A stretch of DNA of 64,000 nt from Calliopum simillimum (lineage: Eukaryota > Arthropoda > Insecta > Diptera > Lauxaniidae), in NCBI GenBank assembly GCA_951812925.1, contig OX638368.1:68410569-68474568 (forward strand), written 5' to 3'. Position 1 is the stretch's first letter. Each line of letters begins with the position of its first letter. Both the position numbers and the translations under genes were made by a program. The notes beneath the pieces were generated by a model that did no database searches, had not been told where the DNA came from, and worked only from the letters and a program-made list of their open reading frames with translations. Below, one piece after another: positions 35,061-46,858 of the stretch.

Positions 35061-38000
35061 AGAGTAAAGTTGTTGATATAAGTCTAGAAAGTAAGAAAGT
35101 TACAATTTTAGAAGATAAAAGAAAAATTGAGTTAGGAAAAACTAAGCCTAGGGTTAGAGAAATAGTCCCATATCATCTTAGATTGGCAAGATATGAAGAA
35201 AGGAGAAAGCAAATTTTCGACCAAAATAATTTCGGCTTAAGCAAAAAAATTAAAGACACGAGAAAAAGGTGCCAAAACAGAAGAGCAGAGCACAAACATA
35301 TTGCATCGTCAAATATTCATAGTGAAATAGATGTTAGGCCATACATGGATGTGTCAATCAGTGGTTTCCTACTTAAGGGATTAATGGACAGCGATGCAAG
35401 TGTTAGTTGTTTGGGGAAAAATTATTTAGAGTTAGTTGAAAAACTAAAACTTGAAGTGTTGGACTTTAAATCCACAATACACACAGGCGATGGAAAAGGT
35501 CAACGAATTGTTGGCAAACTGAAAACAACTATCACTTGCCAAAATAGGACTGAAGACATAACGCTATATCTAGTGCCACCGTTGTCCCAAAGTCTTTATT
35601 TAGGGATAGACTTCTGGAACAAGTTTAATATAGTTCCAATCATGGTGAATAGTCTGGAAGTTGAAAATGCTGAAACCGTTGTTGACACATTGAAAATGCA
35701 TACCTTGACCCAAGATCAACAAAAAAATCTTGAATTGGCTAAAAGTGAATTTAAATGTTATAAGAAATTTGGACTAGGAAAAACTCACTTGGAACAGCAT
35801 ATTATTGATACTGGCGATGCGCCACCTAAAAAAATTAGATACTATTCTATCTCACCAGCTGTTCAAAAATTGACCTATGCTGAACTAGATAGGATGCTAA
35901 GTCTGAATGTGATAGAACCCGCAGAACAAGCAAGTTGGAATAATAGGACCACCTTAGTTATGAAGCCAGGGAAGAACCGACTTTGCTTGGATGCTAGGGA
36001 ATTGAACCAGGTAACCATAAAAGACGCTTATCCGTTGCCGAATATAGACGGTCTCTTGAGTCGGCTCGGTGACACGGTCTTCATTTCGGCGGTGGACTTG
36101 AAAGATGCCTTCTGGCAAATACCGCTGGAAGAGTCGAGCCGACCGAAGACAGCATTCACAGTCCAGGGTAGACCACACTACCAATTCACGGTAATGCCCT
36201 TTGGTCTTTGCAATGCTGCTCAACGGTTGTGCCGACTCATGGACAAGATCATACCGTCGGAATTGAAGGACCGGGTCCTGGTCTACCTAGATGACCTCTT
36301 AATAGTTTCACCAGACTTTAATACCCACTGCAAAATTTTGAAAATAGTAGGTAAAAAATTAACAGCGGCTGGACTAACAATTAATATGCAGAAATCCAAA
36401 TTTTGTTTCACTGAAGTCAAATATCTAGGGTATATAGTAGGAGGAGGTAAACTCAAAACAGACTCCAGTAAGATCGAAGCCATAGTTCGAATCTCAGCGC
36501 CTAAAAACGTGAAACAAGTAAGGCAATTTTTGGGAACCGCTGGATAGTACCGCCGGTTCATTTCGGATTATGCCACGCTTGCTGCACCAATAACGGACAC
36601 TCTTAAGAAATCACCCAAGTTCTATTTTACTCCTGAGGCCCAAGTTTCTTTTGAAAAACTTAAACAAGCTCTTGTTTCGAGTCCGGTGCTAGTCAGTCCT
36701 AATTTCGAGAAAAGATTTTTCGTTCAGTGTGACGCGTCTGATGTTGGCATCGGGGCAGTTCTTTTTCAGGAAGATGAGAGTGGAGGAGAACATCCAATTG
36801 AGTATTTCTCCCAAAAACTGAATACAGCTCAAAAAAATTACTCAGTAACCGAAAAAGAATGCCTAGCGGTAGTTGCCGCAATTGCCAAGTTCAGATCGTA
36901 CATTGAGCTGATGCCGTTCACTGTTATCACAGACCATTCGAGTCTAAAGTGGCTGATGAAGCAGAAGGACTTGAACGGGAGGCTTGCGAGGTGGAGCTTA
37001 AAACTTCAAGGGTTCGCATTTGACATTCAGCATAGAAAAGGCACGCAAAACGTCGTTCCTGATATGCTCTCTAGGTTTGATTTCGAAGAAATACAGTTTG
37101 ACAGTCATTCGTCAATCATTGATCTCAATTCAGAAGCTTTTAGAAATGAACAATATAAAAACCTCATACGCACAATTAAAGAAAATAAAGATCGTCTCCC
37201 AGACATGAAAGTTCTTGATGGGTACATTTATAAGCGTACAAATTTCTATGATGGGGACCCCTTAAATGAGGACCACTCCTGGAAATTGTGGATCCCTGGC
37301 GATTTAACCGGTAATGTTATAGCGTATGCGCATACCTCGAACACTGCGTTACATGGGGGCATAGCGAAAACACTAGGTAGGATTCGTGAATATTTTTATT
37401 GGCCCGGTATGGTCACTGCTGTGCGTGATTTCGTGTGAAACTGTGGCATTTGTAAAGAATGCAAGCCACCCAACAAAATACTTAGGCCAACTATGGGAGC
37501 TGAAGTCAGTACAGCAAGACCATTCCAAAAACTATACATAGATTTTTTGGGACCATATACCCGATCGAAAAGTGGCAACTCGTTTATTTTTATAGTTCTG
37601 GACCATTTGACAAAGTTTGTTCTTTTGAAAGCTTTAGCAAAAGCCTCAGCAAAAGCCGTAATTAAATTTATGACCGCTGAAGTATTTCACAAATTTGGTG
37701 TACCAGAAACGATCCACTCGGATAATGGGGTCCAATTTGTTGGTAAGGAGTTCAAGGATGGACACGTACGGCATAAACCACATGAAGACAGCACTGCATT
37801 CCCCTCAGGCGAATGCTAGTGAAAGGGTTAACCAGTCTATTTTGGCTTCCATTAGAATCGTTTTGAATAGTGACCAATCCGAATGGGACCAAAACTTGTC
37901 CAATATCGAGTGCTCATTAAGATCTGCCGATCATGCGTCCATAGGAGTAACACCTTATTTTGCCCTGTTTGGCAACAACATGATTACACATGCAAATGCT

Positions 38001-38354
38001 TATCAGGTGGCAAGAAAATTGGGAGTTTTGTGCGACAACGAAACAAATGTGATCACAAATTCAGAAAAACTTGAGCTAATCAGAGATCGTATTAAGAAAC
38101 AGTTGCACAAAGCGTATGAGAAAAATGTGAAAGAATATAATAAGCGTGGTAAAGAAATCAGTTTCAAAACAGGACAAGAGGCTTATCGCAAAAACTTTAT
38201 ACAGAGCGATTTTACAAATGGAATTAATGCTAAACTTTGTCGTCCGTGGTTGAAATGCAGAATTGTAAAACGAATTGGAAAGAACTTGTACGAAGTTGAA
38301 AACATTCAAGGCAAACGAAAAGGCATAGTACATGCACAACATTTGAAACAATAA
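35000..38354 (+). pseudogene. Pol of the 2.2-kb-LTR element, broken
   Basis: It overlaps the gag end in another frame. The protease motif reads LMDSDASVSCLG, with Asp in place of the Gly of the D-S-G triad. Reverse transcriptase has AVDLKDAFWQI, MPFGLCNAAQ and VYLDDLLIVS. A TAG at 36545-36547 replaces a Trp (FLGTAG-stop-YRRF). RNase H follows (FVQCDASDVG, ITDHSSLKW, DMLSR). Integrase starts with the H2C2 finger (HTSNTALHGG, CGICKEC) with a TGA at 37436-37438 just before the CxxC. Then come YIDFLGPY, HSDNGVQF and, after a frameshift near 37757, NASERVNQS. The C-terminus ends GIVHAQHLKQ at 38354. Confidence 0.9.
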
Positions 38355-38932
38355 AATCCGATTTTTATACCAAATGATTATTCAAACATAAATTTTAGCA
38401 ACAAGTGTTCACTTCAAATAACGCGTTAATTTCAAAAGACCTAAAAAATATACATACCACTTTATAAGACCACGTTGCGATCGTGTAAAATGGCACTCTT
38501 TGCTTACTCATCTCTAGCTTTTTATAACAAATGTCTAGATTTCATCACCCAAGGTGATAGGAGCGGGGTGATTAAAAGATTCAAGCTAGTTTATAAAAGA
38601 ATCTGATACCTATCATAAGAAAAACATTCAGATTAATCTTTTTTAGCAATAATAGAAATAACACTTATAGTAAAAATACATAAGTTTCATGATGAAATTC
38701 TGTTTCCAACTTTATTGAAAAATAAAGCAGCACTGCTAGTCAATTTAATTAAGCCCAGTTAAAGACAGGGCTGTTAGAAAATTTGAGTACGTATCTTGTA
38801 AGTGTGAGCAATATATGTTCGTTTTGATGTGATCGTCATTAATGATTGTAGGCACGTAGTTATGTTCCATGTCCGGGCTTCGCGTTTCCCGACCGTTGAC
38901 GCTCACTGGCCTTCGCATCCGACGGTTGGCTT
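38355..38932 (+). other. 3' untranslated part of the 2.2-kb-LTR element
   Basis: Noncoding. A purine-rich stretch aggagcgggg at 38561 is the nearest thing to a polypurine tract but lies some 360 bp before the LTR. Confidence 0.5.
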
Positions 38933-41121
38933 TGTGGCGGACAGCTAACAAATAATTTTTTGTTTTAAACCTTAAAGTACACGAACACACCTACTTTGAA
39001 TATCCCAGTACTGCTAACCTTGAACAATAAAGAAACCAGGGAGATACTGTCATCGATAATGACAGATGAAAATGAAGACGACCAACTTCGTTGAAACTTC
39101 CGGCCTTGACTATTTGGAATTGAAGCTGAGCTGACGTGTAGCCGCAATATAATCTTGAAAAATCAAACTATAAATAAAATTAAAAATAAATTGATATTTT
39201 CAAAAACAGTTGTTGAAGGAAAAAGATTCTCAACACACAATTAAAAAACGTAAAAACGAAGGAAGCAGAACATAAATAAAGTTATTCTAAAATAACTAAT
39301 GAGCAACTTGGCTTGAAATTTGAGGTTAAAGACAAACATCATCTTTTGGAATCTTCGAAGAAAGTCCACGATTTAAAGCAAAAGTGGCAAAATTAAATCA
39401 TCACCGCAACCTAAAAAATTTGCGACATTAAGACGTCATCGGTGTACAAGTAGTAGCAGTCATCAGCAGTTTGGCAATCAATCATTAACCCTCGGGAGAC
39501 CTTTCAAGGAAAAATACAAAAAAGAAGAAAACAGGTACATTGTCCTAAAAAGAAAAGAAACAAGATAGTCTAAAAAAGAAAGAAAATAAATAGGTACATT
39601 GTGCAAAAAAAGAAAAAAAAAAGAAACCTAAAATTATCTTAAAAAAAAAGGAAAAATCAAAAAAACAAGTATGCTAACTATAAAGAAAAACAAAATAGAA
39701 ATAAGGTGCGAAAACTTAAAAAAAAGTGATTAGTTTTACAAAAAGTTATTTTTTTTGGTTAGCTAATTTTATTGTGCTAGGCAGCTTATATACAGAAATT
39801 TGTGATAGGTTTTCCTTTTTGTGTTCAAAGTATTCTATAATTTTGGTTCGTCGGTCGATACCTGAAATTTGGCGCCAGGTGGTTAGGTAAGTCAGACCCA
39901 CTAATTTTAACGGAACCTTTGTGCAAAAAAAAAAGAAACAAAAACAGCAGTTAAGTGTAAAAGAAAAGAAAACCTAAAAGTATAACTAGGTAAAAATTAG
40001 TATGTTTTTCAAAAAAATTAAAAAGTTAAAACGTAGGAAAATAGACCTAAGCATTCATTTTTTTTTTGTTAAAAAGAAGAGTTTCGCACTTACCTGATCA
40101 ATTATACTTACCTGTTAAACTTACCTGTTCTATTAATCTTACGTTATATTGTTTACTTGTATCATAATACGTACCTTTATGTTTATGTGTCTATTGTGAG
40201 TATACCTGTAAAGTAAAAAAAAAAAAAAAGAAAAGAAAATAGTTTAAAAAAAAACAGAAAGAAATAGTAAATACATACGCAAAATAATTTTAAGTAGTAT
40301 GTAAAACCTTATAAAACGTGTATGTTGTAACCCTAAGAACCTATACTTACCTATGTTTACCTATAAGAACATCATTATTTTTCATTAACCCTCCGGGGAC
40401 CTTAAAAAAAATAAAAATAAAAGAAAAAAAAAGGATTTAAAGTTTAGGTTGCTAGCAAAATAAAAAAATGTTAAGTTGCTAAAATAAGAAATAAATAAAA
40501 ATTTAAATGTTTAAGTTCAACGTTAGTTACTTACTATAACTTACCGTTAGTTGTACCTCCTAAGATATTTATATTTTATATTTGCATTACAATTGCATTT
40601 ATAGGATATAAGTTATCTTACCTTTGTATTAGTTACCTACTTTGTAATAAACATGTTGTACAATTGTAATTTTTGATTTCGTGTTTGTTTATTTAAAAAT
40701 GGAGTAGAAATCTTTTTCAGGTTAAGGTGAAGTACCAGTAAAGAAGGAACGTTATGGAAAGGGGCATTTGCTTTAGACTTTAGTAAGTGCTACGGTTGGC
40801 CGGATTGGTCATGTGGGAGGGCAATTAGGTGCATTACATCTGAGCATCAGTGGGCAAGAATAATAAGGATTTTTTCTTTGTGCTAAAAATGTTCGGCTAC
40901 TTTTGCTGGCGTAATCTATTACTATTATTTGATGACATAATTCTCTTTTCTATCTCTTTCTTCTACCATTTGGGGAATCTTTTTGTTTTTTTTTATTGGC
41001 ACATTTAAGATTTGAATATGACGGTTAGGAAGCGCACAAGAACCCCGCATTTTCTGGCGAGCTCGAGCCGAGCAAAAATAACACCATCTATGTTCCAGCG
41101 TTTCCCCACCTGATCGTTATA
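38933..41121 (+). repeat. 3' LTR (about 2189 bp) of the 2.2-kb-LTR element
   Basis: Direct repeat of 30200-32416. GTTT follows at 41122-41125. Confidence 0.9.
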
Positions 41122-41125
41122 GTTT

Positions 41126-41778
41126 CATTACTCCTGCACTGACCTCAAAACCAAGGTATTGTACTTTCTGTTTAAAGAAAGAACACTTTTTCAGATTAAA
41201 TGAAACTCCTTTATCGGTGAGCACTTGAAGTACAATACGGAGTCTTTCCAATGCCTCTTCACACATTAGTAGCTACAGCAAGGATATTATCCATGTACAC
41301 AACAACAAACGAATTTACCAAATCACCTAAAACATTCATTCCCGCACGATGAAAATCTGACGGTGCATTTCTAAGACCATATATAGCTGTATACTCAATT
41401 AATTCAGAATGGATAGGTATTTGATGAAACCTTGAAGCCATGTCTAACCTCGTAAGGAAATAAGAACCATGCAACTGGTCAATTTGATATGAGATGAGCG
41501 GTAATGGAAATATGTCTGAACTATTATTATCGTTTATTTAGCGCAAATCCACACACATGCGATCGGAACCGTCTTTTTTCTTCACATGAAGTATGGGACT
41601 CGTAAAAGGTGACGAACTAGGACGAATAATACCACAATTAAAAAGTTATTTAATTCTGTCTCAAAAATACTATGCTCTTTGGTACTTAATCGATAAGGCC
41701 GTCTATAAACAATTTTGTTAGGATCTTAAAGCCGTATTTGGTTTAGTGCTGTGGCAGCATGAGAGTTAGGGATTTCGG
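41126..41778 (-). pseudogene. Ancient Gypsy reverse transcriptase, N-terminal half
   Basis: The minus strand reads [12 protein letters not shown] near 41530-41580, then FLTRLDMASRFHQIPIH, YGLRNAPSDF and SFVVVYMDNIL. The active-site box is YMDN rather than YMDD, one of several inactivating changes. Stops occur between blocks. Confidence 0.88.
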
Positions 41779-42229
41779 TTATAAAATTCCTTTGAAAGAA
41801 TTCAAAATATTTATCAAATTTGGTTTTAGGTCATGGGAAATCTCAGTATCTATCAAATTTATAATCTCAGGCGCAATTACTCCACAAGAATAAACAAAAT
41901 TTACCCTATTAAAACATAGTTTGTCTGAGGTCATATGCACAGCGATACCTTGATTAAAAATTTCGCGACCTATCATTATTTTATGACGCAAATGCGTATT
42001 TGGCAAAACATGAAACAAAATTTCTAAAACAATACCAACTTCAATAGTCGTTAGAATTTTAATTGTACTGTTTACACTCGTTTATCATTGCCACTACATC
42101 AAAACTACGTTTACCACAAAATTTTCGACCCACTGATTACAGAATAACGGAATATATTGAACTAGAATCATAAAAAAATACAAATATCTCATTAGATTGA
42201 TTCAGCAGGTGTAACGATATCACATAAAT
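41779..42229 (-). pseudogene. Ancient Gypsy protease region
   Basis: The 79-codon minus frame at 41779-42018 (LRHKIMIGREIF) resembles the end of a Gypsy protease (…LIGREIL). The catalytic D-S/T-G is not recognisable upstream. Confidence 0.55.
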
Positions 42230-42380
42230 CGACTCGTCGATCTGTTGAAGAAACCCCAGCACGGTTACTAATTCTTTTTCGATCAATCTTCGACAGCTTG
42301 ATGCGTAATGACCAGTTTCTTCACAGTTAAAGGAGGTAACATTTGGCTTCGCTGGATTTTATTTTTTCAAATTATTATTG
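42230..42380 (-). pseudogene. Ancient Gypsy Gag zinc knuckle
   Basis: The minus strand has NCEETGHYASSC around 42290-42330, a CCHC knuckle with its first Cys just upstream. The TA-flanked element 42383-43265 cuts it from the capsid. Confidence 0.75.
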
Positions 42381-42382
42381 TA

Positions 42383-43265
42383 GGGGAGATGTGTGTACCT
42401 TGGTCCGCTTTTCAGTTTTTTCAATGTGCTGGATTTTCCAAAAAAGTTTCTTTAGTTTTTTGATTAAGTTATATTTCTACAATGCTTGCAGCATCAAATG
42501 ACGTGACAATGATATTTCTGTGTCTTACCATTGAGTATAAATATTACTTTTTCCGTTGCAATCTCAAACGGTCCAAGGTACACCATGCAAGTGTACCTTG
42601 GATTATTAAAAATAAAAGAGAATACATTGTATTTTGGCAATAAGTTATGAAAGAACCATTTATTATGTAATCAAAAGTAACATTTTATTCAATAAAAAAA
42701 AAAAATTAATCATAAACAAAAATTATAACATAAAAAAGTGCATTTAGTAAAAAACAATTAATTAAACAAAAATGGTTGCAAATAAATGCATTAATTGCGT
42801 AAATAAAAATAATAATATTATATTGAGAGGCGATTATGGCTTCCTAGTTGCCCGTCGAAAAAGTCTCGCTGGTCAATAAGCTAGGTCCAAGGTACACACA
42901 TACAGCATGTTTTAAAAACTGTCAACACCCATAACACATGTCAATGAAAATACATCCAAAACACACTAAAAGCTTAAAACAATAACTAAACATCCTTCCT
43001 GATGTTGTAAAACTGAAATATTTCAAGTAAGTTTCTCACAAAACGTTTCGTAGCTTACTCCAAAAACAAATTTTTACACACAAAAAACACTTTTTCCGTC
43101 GCTTTTCATATATGCATACAGCTTGACGGTCTGAAGTCTACTTATATGAGTAACCGGTATGAGTGGAAAATTCCATAGAAGAACATTATCGTACACGTGC
43201 AACTGTTGAGTGGCAACCGGCACTCGGACCGAGGTACACTCGGACCAAGGTACACACATCTCCCC
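42383..43265. mobile_element. Nonautonomous DNA transposon, TA duplication (883 bp)
   Basis: Perfect inverted ends of about 25 bp (GGGGAGATGTGTGTACCTTG…) flanked by TA (42381-42382; 43266-43267), as in Tc1/mariner/pogo-type elements. The motif GGTCCAAGGTACAC from the ends recurs inside near 42573, 42888 and 43229. No transposase is encoded. Confidence 0.9.
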
Positions 43266-43267
43266 TA

Positions 43268-44009
43268 CCTCAAATTTGAAACATGCGTGTTGATGTTCTT
43301 GAATCTACTTGCAATGCTTTATATCCCGGCTTGCCTCAATTAAAGCATTGTATGCGTGGCGATGATGTTGACGCCTTGTCTCTTTTTGTATCTGGTTCAT
43401 TCACGTCATTCTCCATAGCTTTCTTCTTTGGCCTTTGGTTCTTGTAGCAGGTTTCGTGTACCAATATCCGCAGTTAAAGTCAGATGACGTACTCTTGGCT
43501 CACACTGAAAAATGTGGTCTAACACTGTGGATACAGTTATCTATTCAATCGAAATGTTTTCCATCTAGCCATCAAAATTGTTCTCAAAGTTGCAGCATAT
43601 GCGGATTGGCATTATCAGTCCTTAGTTCGGCTGTTACTTAGGTTCTTGAAAAATGCGTTTCGGGGCAATCGTATCGCACAGAAAAATATCGTTAAATTCT
43701 TCCTAGGTCATTTCTGAATAAGAAACTTGAGCTAGCCAGACGGATCCCTGCCTTTTGAGAGCTTGACTTGGAATGTTTATCAAAGATGCATTTTTCGGAG
43801 ACTGCTCAGAGATGCACATTTTCGCCATTGCGACCCAAGCTAGAGTGTCTGGATCCTCAACAACTGGATTAAATTCCGCCAAATGTATGTCTGTCAACGC
43901 TGGATGATGGTTTGAGAGCTTCCACAAGAGCTAAAAACATACGATTTTGCCGCTAGAAGAGTTAGCGCCAGTTTTCTTTGCTTGCAACTTGTAGGAAGTT
44001 TTGGGTCAA
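43268..44009 (-). pseudogene. Ancient Gypsy Gag capsid fragment
   Basis: A 74-codon minus frame (43703-43927) contains FNPVVEDPDTLAWVAMAKM, SLINIPSQAL and SVWLAQV. It fits the capsid core of mdg3-type Gag (W..M……SALI..I..A..G.A..WL.QV). The rest is too decayed to read. Confidence 0.65.
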
Positions 44010-44021
44010 TCCCACTTCTGA
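44010..44021 (-). other. Primer-binding site remnant, tRNA-Leu type
   Basis: The minus strand reads TCAGAAGTGGGA directly at the LTR end. This is the 3' part of the site complementary to a tRNA-Leu, as used by gypsy/mdg3-type elements. The first five bases differ or overlap the LTR end. Confidence 0.6.
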
Positions 44022-44292
44022 TGTCGTGTAACCATCTATTTTTAGAGATTTTTATTTAAATTCAAACAATTTAATAAAATTCTTTTATTTTTGAAAAATT
44101 TATTTTAAAATTAATTTTGAATATTTAAACGAGGCAGTCTCGATCTCGCCACTACTGCTAGCTTCCGTTCTCCGAATATTTCTATTTTCTGCTTCATAAA
44201 TTTATTCAGTAGCACCAGACGATTCTACCCAAGCTTTGACATAAGAGTCGCCGCTTGCCGTTTTATATCAAAACACACACAGTACTACGACA
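44022..44292 (-). repeat. 5' LTR (271 bp) of the ancient Gypsy
   Basis: TGTCG…CGACA. It is uninterrupted and so serves as the empty site for the retroposon at 3833. A TATA-like TGATATAAAA (minus strand, 44261-44270) lies near its 5' end. Confidence 0.85.
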
Positions 44293-45172
44293 TATATATA
44301 TACACAAGTGTATATTTACGATTATATGAACATCCTAATATTACTATGAATGCGAATTGTTCGAAAATTTTCAACTAAGAAATGAAAAAAATAATTACGT
44401 TAAACATCCCTAGGTGGCGGAGCGACAATCATGTGTTTTCCGCAGTTAAAAAGGTTAAGTTTAAACAAGTAAGGGTGTAACCTTTGGCCTGGCCAAACAT
44501 TAAATACCCTACACTGCATTTTTGAAATTTTGCTCATATGGGAGGTGCCACGCCCTCTTGTCCGAGTTCACCCAGCATTTGCTCAGAACTTGCATTTATA
44601 GTTCTTAGTGTCTGAGTGAAATTTGGTTGGATTATCTAAAAAACTCTTTCAGTATAGCATTTTGAAACATTTGCTTATATGGGAGGTGCCACACCCCCTT
44701 GTCCGATTTCAACTAATTTTTGTTGAGAGCTTTTATTTATAATTCTTAGTGTTTGAGTCGAATTTGGTTTGAATATCTCAAGAAGCGCTTTTAGTGTAGC
44801 GTTTTGATGCATTTGGTTACATGGGAGGTGCCACGCCCTCTTGTCCGAATTCGCTTGGTTTTTTTTCAGAACTTGCGCTTACAATTTGTAGTATTTATGT
44901 GTATTTTGGTTGCATTGTCGTGAAAAATACTCCTAAAATTGCATTTTGAATATATTTTTTGTATGGGCGGTAGGCGTGTCCGCTTATCGATTTTGCTCAT
45001 TTTCAATCCCCCGAGCTAACTTTGACGACGGAGGCAGTGTAACAAATTTCATTGAATTATCTTGCTCAGTTTTCCCAAAAAGTGTATTTCAACACACGCC
45101 AGCCAGCCACCCAACCAGACAGACGGACATGGCTATATCGACTCAGGAGGTGACGTTGATCAAGAATATATA
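44293..45172. repeat. About 142-bp tandem repeat (four units), fly dispersed repeat
   Basis: Units begin at about 44514, 44656, 44799 and 44940 with GCATTTTGAA-like sequence and carry gggaggtgccacgccctctt. They are diverged. Downstream is cagacagacggacatggcta followed by gatcaagaatatata, a phrase common in fly intergenic repeats. The repeat resumes after the MITE, at 46061. Confidence 0.8.
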
Positions 45173-46060
45173 GGGCCTTATCGTAAATAAATATTCTCGA
45201 GAATTTATTCACTAACTCCCTGGTTTGCAATCGCAAAAAAAATTTCGTGGAAAGAGAAAATTCACTGGAAAAATTATGTTATCGGCAATAAGTTGGGAGC
45301 GAGTTTTTTCACTTTTATTTGTTAATTTACTCCTCAACTTTTTGCTAGGGAGTACTAATGTATAAATGAATAATGACAAATTAAAAACTTTAGTACAACA
45401 ATTTTAAAGCTTATTGAAATAGCTTTTATATGACACTAAAGTTTTTAATATCCATCCAAGCGTTTCCAACTTATACTGGTTATGCTAAAACTACTTTTCA
45501 CTTAAATTTTTTTTTTTTTTTTGGAAACTTTTTGGTGCAAACTTTTGATTTTTCAATTCCACAAAAATGATTAAAAATACATTTTTTACTTTAGAAAGCA
45601 AAGCATTAACTTAAATTTCGCTGCTGCAATTGTTTCTTTTTCTTCTTTTGCAATTGCTGTTTCTAGTTTATCTTTTTTTTAAGTCAGCTGTCAAAATCCA
45701 GTGGAAAATGGAAAAAAAATGTCAACGATTTATGGAAAAAAGCGTTGCCACATATTTTTTTTTGTGCAAAATTTCTACGGAATTGGAAAAAATCATCGTT
45801 CAGACTGTTTGTTTGCGCAAAATGTGAAAGATATGGGAAAGACTCAGCGTTGCCAGATGTTGTTTTTGTCAAAAAATGTCAATGCTCTTGGAAAAATACA
45901 GCGTTGCAAACTGGTTATTTCGGAAAATGTCAACGATATTAAAATAAAAAAGTATCCCTGCAGGAAGGGGAGTTTCCATTCATAATATATTCACTACTTC
46001 CAGTGCTCCTTCCCCGGGAGGGAGAAAATGGAAACTCCCTTCAGATTTACGATAAGGCCC
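45173..46060. mobile_element. MITE (888 bp) with GGGCCTTATCG ends
   Basis: Inverted ends GGGCCTTATCGTAAAT. It is flanked by atata on both sides, probably a 5-bp or longer duplication. It holds an internal ~66-bp degenerate tandem repeat (45700-45930; phrases such as gcgttgccacat, gcgttgccagat and gcgttgcaaact) and a hairpin near the right end (ggggagtttccatt … aatggaaactccc). No transposase. Confidence 0.85.
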
Positions 46061-46489
46061 ATATACTTTTCTGTATCTGCCACGCCTCCTTCTCTGCGTT
46101 ACAAACGGAAGGACAAAGTGAATATACCCTGGGTGTAGGGTATAATATAAATATAAGAGCTTTTTGGTCGATAGACTTATATTTTCTAGATTTGCACCGA
46201 TATATGTTATTGAATAATTCTGCATCGTTTCTGTAATAATGGTTATTTCAAATCCGCATTATAAATGCGACCATGAAGAAAATCAGACAAAAGTATGCGC
46301 TTTGTGTGGGGAATAAAACAAAAAATTTTTGATATCTTATCGTCCTATTCATTCTACCCCCATATAAATGTTCATAAAAATCCATGCCGTGAGCGCGTAG
46401 CACCACCCAGTTTAAATCGTATTGGTCATATTCCCGGTAATTACACTGTTCTACAAATTTCGACTGGAGGAGAGGATGATATTTCTTAA
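46061..46489. repeat. Continuation of the fly dispersed repeat
   Basis: It starts atatacttttctgtatctgc and goes on to accctgggtgtagggtataa, the usual end of such repeats. The rest has no clear feature. Confidence 0.5.
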
Positions 46490-46858
46490 GTAATTTGGGT
46501 GCGCTGAATTCAAATCTGGCGCCATAAATGCGCCGTCAGGTCTAGTTCTCTTTATATAAGGTTATATATGTTCGTTATACTACTCATTAATAAATAATAA
46601 AACAAAATTTACCAAAAATTTATTACGTATTTTTTGGGACAAAAGCATGCTGGGAGACTATTGCTGGACTCTTCTACGTGAAACGGACCCAACAACATAC
46701 AAGCGATGTTCAAACACTGCCATTCACTTTTGAATTGTTAAATATTTTCAAATAAATTAATGGTTTTTCTTGAAAAAAAAAAATGTGTTATTATGTCTCG
46801 AAAACCTGATCTGATAGAGGAAAACCGATTGCAGATTCGAATTCAGCGCACCAAATAA
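46490..46858. mobile_element. MITE-like element (about 370 bp)
   Basis: Imperfect inverted ends: TTTGGGTGCGCTGAATTC at the left and GAATTCAGCGCACCAAA at the right, one extra G in the left. No protein. The target duplication is unclear. Confidence 0.7.

Larger units (their letters stand above)
30200..41121 (+). mobile_element. Gypsy element with 2.2-kb LTRs
   Basis: The LTRs at 30200-32416 and 38933-41121 start TGTGGCGG and end TTATA. The 4-bp duplication is GTTT (30196-30199; 41122-41125). A primer site follows the 5' LTR. Gag and Pol are related to the 2.5-kb-LTR element but lack the RING finger. Coding sequence carries at least three in-frame stops and two frameshifts, so it is dead. No polypurine tract is visible before the 3' LTR. 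Confidence 0.9.
3722..44292 (-). mobile_element. Ancient Gypsy (mdg3/gypsy-type) element split by nested insertions
   Basis: Two direct copies of a ~271-bp LTR (3722-4247 with a retroposon inside; 44022-44292) bound minus-strand fragments in normal Gypsy order: gag (43.3-44.0 kb), CCHC knuckle (42.3 kb), protease region (41.8-42.2 kb), reverse transcriptase (41.1-41.6 and 30.1 kb), RNase H (29.7-29.9 kb), integrase zinc region (10.2-10.4 kb), integrase C-terminus (7.9-8.1 kb) and the pol stop at 4791. All fragments are riddled with stops. Fragments meet correctly across each insertion when its target duplication is counted once. Without insertions the element would be roughly 6 kb. The flanks (aata left, tata right) do not give a clean target duplication. 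Confidence 0.85.

Noticed and set aside
44010..44021. tRNA-Lys primer site for the ancient Gypsy
   Set aside because: The bases fit tRNA-Leu instead, and differ from the tRNA-Lys sites of the younger elements.
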